Both the position numbers and the translations under genes were made by a program. The notes beneath the pieces were generated by a model. That model was given only the letters and a program-made list of their open reading frames with translations, had not been told where the DNA came from and did not search any database. A DNA stretch of 7,505 bases from assembly GCA_013695335.1 (NCBI GenBank), contig JACDAR010000002.1:1-7505 (forward strand), in the 5' to 3' direction. This stretch comes from Rubrobacter sp. (GTDB taxonomy: Bacteria > Actinomycetota > Rubrobacteria > Rubrobacterales > Rubrobacteraceae). Shown piece by piece: positions 5,871 through 7,505 of this stretch (the stretch's first letter is position 1; the number at the start of each line of letters is the position of its first letter).

Positions 5871-5892
5871 CAATCTCACCGATTGTTATAAG
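5867..5892 (+). promoter_or_regulatory. Promoter of gap with embedded palindrome (candidate operator)
   Basis: An extended -10, TG-T-TATAAG, occupies 5884-5892, preceded by a -35-like CTGACA at 5867-5872. The spacer is only 14 bases to TATAAG, or 16 to the overlapping TAAGCT (5889-5894). Between them lies a perfect inverted repeat, ACAATC-TCACC-GATTGT (5870-5886), extended by one further pair (5868 with 5888) after a mismatch. A protein bound here would cover the core promoter. The leader to the GTG at 5948 would be about 48 bases. The element begins at the stop codon of the preceding gene and separates the whiA operon from gap. Confidence 0.55.
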
Positions 5893-5947
5893 CTAGGCGT
5901 GCTGGGCACAATAACCGTGTTGCAAACGTAGACGTGAGGAGAGACAA

Positions 5948-6949
5948 GTGGCTGTACGAGTAGGTGTGAACGGGTTCGGTAGGATCGGGATGCTGGTGGC
6001 GAAGGCCGCGATGAAGCGAGGCGACATCGAGATAGTGGCCGCCAACGACCTTATGCCCTTCGAGTCCCTGGCCAACCTTTTCAAGCACGACTCGACCCAC
6101 GGCATCTGGGACGAGGACGTGTCTTTCGACGGCAATATCCTGCGTATCGGCGACCGTGAAATAAAGACGTTCTCCGAGCGCGACCCGAAGAACATCCCCT
6201 GGGGCGACGTGGGCGTTGACATCGTGGTCGAGTCGAGCGGCGTGTTCACCAGCCGCGACGCGGCGGCGGCCCACCTCGAAGGCGGCGCGAAGAAGGTAGT
6301 GGTCTCCGCCCCCGCCAAAGGAGCCGACGCAACCTTCGTGTACAAGGTGAACCACGAGTCCTACGACCCGGACCAGCACCAGGTAGTCTCGAATGCTTCC
6401 TGCACGACCAACTGCATCATCCCGATGGTGAAGGTGTTGCAGGAGAACTTCGGCATCGAGTCAGGCTACATGACGACCGTCCACGCCTTCACCAACGACC
6501 AGAGCCTGCTCGACGCGGCGCACAAGGACCCGCGCCGGGCGAGGAGCGCGCCGAGGAACATCATCCCGACCTCCACGGGCGCTGCCAGGACTGCCGGTGT
6601 TATTTACCCCGAGCTCCAGGGTAAGGTGGACGGCATGTCGCTGCGCGTCCCCGTGGCCGACGGTTCCATCACGGACTTCGTGGCCCAGGTCTCCCGTGAT
6701 GCCTCTGTGGATGAGATCAACGGCGCATTCGAGGATGCCGCCAGCGGCGACCTCGAAGGCGTCCTCCAGTACTCCGAGGCCCCGCTGGTCTCGCAGGACA
6801 TCATCGGCAACAAGCACTCGTGCATCTTCGACTCAGGGCTCACCATGTCCAACGGCCGCACAGTCAAGGTCTTCGGCTGGTACGACAACGAGTGGGGCTA
6901 CTCCGTGCGTACCTGTGACGTGGTCTCCTACATCGGCGAGAGGCTGTAG
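5948..6949 (+). CDS. gap: Glyceraldehyde-3-phosphate dehydrogenase, type I
   Basis: GAPDH oxidises glyceraldehyde 3-phosphate to 1,3-bisphosphoglycerate with NAD+ and phosphate, in cytosolic glycolysis. The 333-residue length is typical. The Rossmann motif VNGFGRIG is at 7-14. Asp34 in AANDL favours NAD+ over NADP+. The catalytic site SNASCTTNC has the nucleophile Cys152, with the partner His179 in TVHAFTNDQ. The substrate-binding STGAA, the S-loop region HKDPRRAR and the C-terminal WYDNEWGYS are present. Where many NAD+ enzymes read LDLP or LDAP before HKD, this one has LDAA, so the cofactor-contacting proline is absent. The start is GTG 5948, with GGAG centred at 5938-5941. It has its own promoter with a candidate operator and is followed by pgk after a structured spacer. 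The next glycolytic step is thus adjacent. Confidence 0.98.
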   Translation: MAVRVGVNGFGRIGMLVAKAAMKRGDIEIVAANDLMPFESLANLFKHDSTHGIWDEDVSFDGNILRIGDREIKTFSERDPKNIPWGDVGVDIVVESSGVFTSRDAAAAHLEGGAKKVVVSAPAKGADATFVYKVNHESYDPDQHQVVSNASCTTNCIIPMVKVLQENFGIESGYMTTVHAFTNDQSLLDAAHKDPRRARSAPRNIIPTSTGAARTAGVIYPELQGKVDGMSLRVPVADGSITDFVAQVSRDASVDEINGAFEDAASGDLEGVLQYSEAPLVSQDIIGNKHSCIFDSGLTMSNGRTVKVFGWYDNEWGYSVRTCDVVSYIGERL

Positions 6950-6953
6950 AGAG

Positions 6954-6988
6954 GCATCAGGCTTCAGGTAGCAGGCATCAGGTTTTGT
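6954..6988 (-). repeat. Heptanucleotide tandem repeat array, reverse orientation, directly after gap
   Basis: On the plus strand the 7-base units are GCATCAG (6954), GCTTCAG (6961), GTAGCAG (6968), GCATCAG (6975) and a decayed GTTTTGT (6982). Read on the minus strand these are CTGATGC, CTGAAGC and CTGCTAC, the same unit as in the uvrC-rapZ spacer. The array begins 4 bases after the gap stop codon. It faces the array at 7100-7127 in opposite orientation, so 6960-6977 and 7111-7128 pair as an inverted repeat with 16 of 18 positions matching. Confidence 0.75.
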
Positions 6989-6989
6989 A

Positions 6990-7025
6990 GCGCGGCCGGG
7001 AAGTCATTTTGAATCCTGGCCGCGC
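6990..7025 (+). promoter_or_regulatory. GC-rich hairpin between gap and pgk
   Basis: A stem of 12 pairs (6990-7001 with 7014-7025, one of them a G-T wobble) closes a 12-base AT-rich loop. There is no T-run downstream, so it is not a standard intrinsic terminator. It could protect the gap mRNA 3' end or partially attenuate transcription into pgk. It could equally be the core of a mobile palindromic repeat, since it lies between two opposed heptamer arrays. Confidence 0.5.
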
Positions 7026-7063
7026 CGCGCAGCGGGGGACGACGCCCGAGGCAAGCAGATGTA

Positions 7064-7080
7064 TGGGAAGATCCTTCCCA
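7064..7080 (+). promoter_or_regulatory. Small perfect palindrome upstream of pgk
   Basis: TGGGAAG-ATC-CTTCCCA forms a perfect 7-base inverted repeat around 3 bases. It may be a short hairpin or a protein-binding site. It has no T-tract and lies about 70 bases before the pgk start. No regulator can be named from the sequence. Confidence 0.4.
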
Positions 7081-7099
7081 ATCTGGCAGGAGCTAACGG

Positions 7100-7127
7100 C
7101 TGATACCTAGTGCCTGAAACCTGAAGC
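7100..7127 (+). repeat. Heptanucleotide tandem repeat array upstream of pgk
   Basis: The units are CTGATAC (7100), CTAGTGC (7107), CTGAAAC (7114) and CTGAAGC (7121). They are the same orientation and type as the array upstream of rapZ: 7104-7128 and 771-795 agree at 20 of 25 positions without gaps. The array ends 11 bases before the pgk ribosome binding site GGGAGG (7139-7144). Confidence 0.75.
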
Positions 7128-7150
7128 CGCCGACCGAAGGGAGGCAGACA

Positions 7151-7505
7151 ATGAACAAGAAGAGCGTCAGGGATCTTGACGTACAGGGCAAACGGGTGCT
7201 GGTGCGGGTGGATTTCAACGTGCCCGTGAAAGGCGGAAGGGTGACGGATGACACTCGCATCCGGCGTGCGCTGCCGACCGTGCGGCATCTGCTATCCGAA
7301 GGGGCTCGGCCGATCCTGATCTCCCACCTCGGACGCCCCAAGGGGGAGCCCGACCCCAAATACGCCATGGACCCCGTTGCCCACTGCCTCGGAGAACTGC
7401 TCAACCATCAGGTTATGAAACTCGACGCCGCAGTCGGCCCCGAGGTCGAAGAGGAACTGGAGAAGTGGGATGGTCGGGGTGTCGTGCTCCTGGAGAACTC
7501 CCGTT
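7151..7505 (+). CDS. pgk: Phosphoglycerate kinase, N-terminal part (3'-truncated by window edge)
   Basis: PGK transfers phosphate from 1,3-bisphosphoglycerate to ADP, the ATP-forming step directly after GAPDH. The first 118 residues are present and cover part of the N-terminal, 3-phosphoglycerate-binding domain. Visible signatures are RVLVRVDFNVP (15-25, with the substrate-binding Arg and Asp21-Asn23), the DDTRI block (33-37), SHLGRP (58-63) and LLENSR at the cut end. The start ATG 7151 has a strong ribosome site, GGGAGG, 6 bases upstream, and MNKKSVRDLDV is a normal family N-terminus. It sits 201 bases after gap in the same direction. The spacer carries hairpins and repeat arrays, so expression relative to gap may be tuned or independent. 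Nothing is unusual in the part seen. Confidence 0.97.
   Translation, partial: MNKKSVRDLDVQGKRVLVRVDFNVPVKGGRVTDDTRIRRALPTVRHLLSEGARPILISHLGRPKGEPDPKYAMDPVAHCLGELLNHQVMKLDAAVGPEVEEELEKWDGRGVVLLENSR

Noticed and set aside
5876..6379. Minus-strand 167-residue open frame opposite the gap 5' end
   Set aside because: It covers the gap promoter and conserved gap codons; no family motif or ribosome site supports it.
6990..7025. Intrinsic terminator for gap
   Set aside because: The stem is strong, but no T-run follows; the downstream sequence is GC-rich. It is kept as a hairpin of unknown role.

Overview
The window is GC-rich, densely coded and almost entirely on the plus strand. The order uvrC – rapZ – [two accessory genes] – yvcK – whiA – small gene – gap – pgk is the well-known core cluster of Gram-positive bacteria, above all Actinobacteria. 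GTG/TTG starts, codon usage and protein flavour suggest a deep-branching actinomycete. Rubrobacter or a relative is my best guess, inferred from general resemblance and not from a database match.

Layout. Positions 2-676 hold the C-terminal third of UvrC (nucleotide excision repair). A 244-base gap with a heptanucleotide repeat array leads to rapZ (921-1835). Two genes that are not part of the usual cluster follow. The first is a halohydrin-dehalogenase-like gene (1958-2656) interrupted by an in-frame amber codon at 2246-2248. The second is an intact glutathionyl-hydroquinone reductase-type transferase (2774-3727). The core cluster resumes with yvcK/glmR (3765-4727), whiA (4708-5571, overlapping yvcK by 20 bases) and a 100-residue DUF6881-type protein (5568-5870, overlapping whiA by 4 bases). 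A new promoter with a 17-base palindrome then drives gap (5948-6949). After a 201-base spacer with hairpins and two opposed heptamer arrays, pgk begins (7151) and runs off the window.

How the genes fit together. RapZ and YvcK both belong to families linked to amino-sugar supply for the cell wall (RapZ through GlmS control in E. coli, YvcK/GlmR through UDP-GlcNAc and GlmS in Bacillus). WhiA ties cell division and differentiation to the same operon. gap and pgk are consecutive glycolytic steps. The accessory pair between rapZ and yvcK stands apart. One gene belongs to a family that cleaves carbon-halogen bonds in vicinal haloalcohols, the other to a family that reduces glutathionyl-(chloro)hydroquinones, so a small detoxification or dehalogenation module is a reasonable inference.

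The most notable observations are: (1) the disrupted halohydrin dehalogenase homologue, which keeps both diagnostic motifs of that rare family on either side of the stop; (2) 7-base tandem repeats of the form CTGAWRC, arranged in opposite orientations at the two ends of two intergenic regions; and (3) a perfect 6-5-6 palindrome inside the gap promoter. I see no CRISPR array, tRNA, rRNA or insertion sequence.
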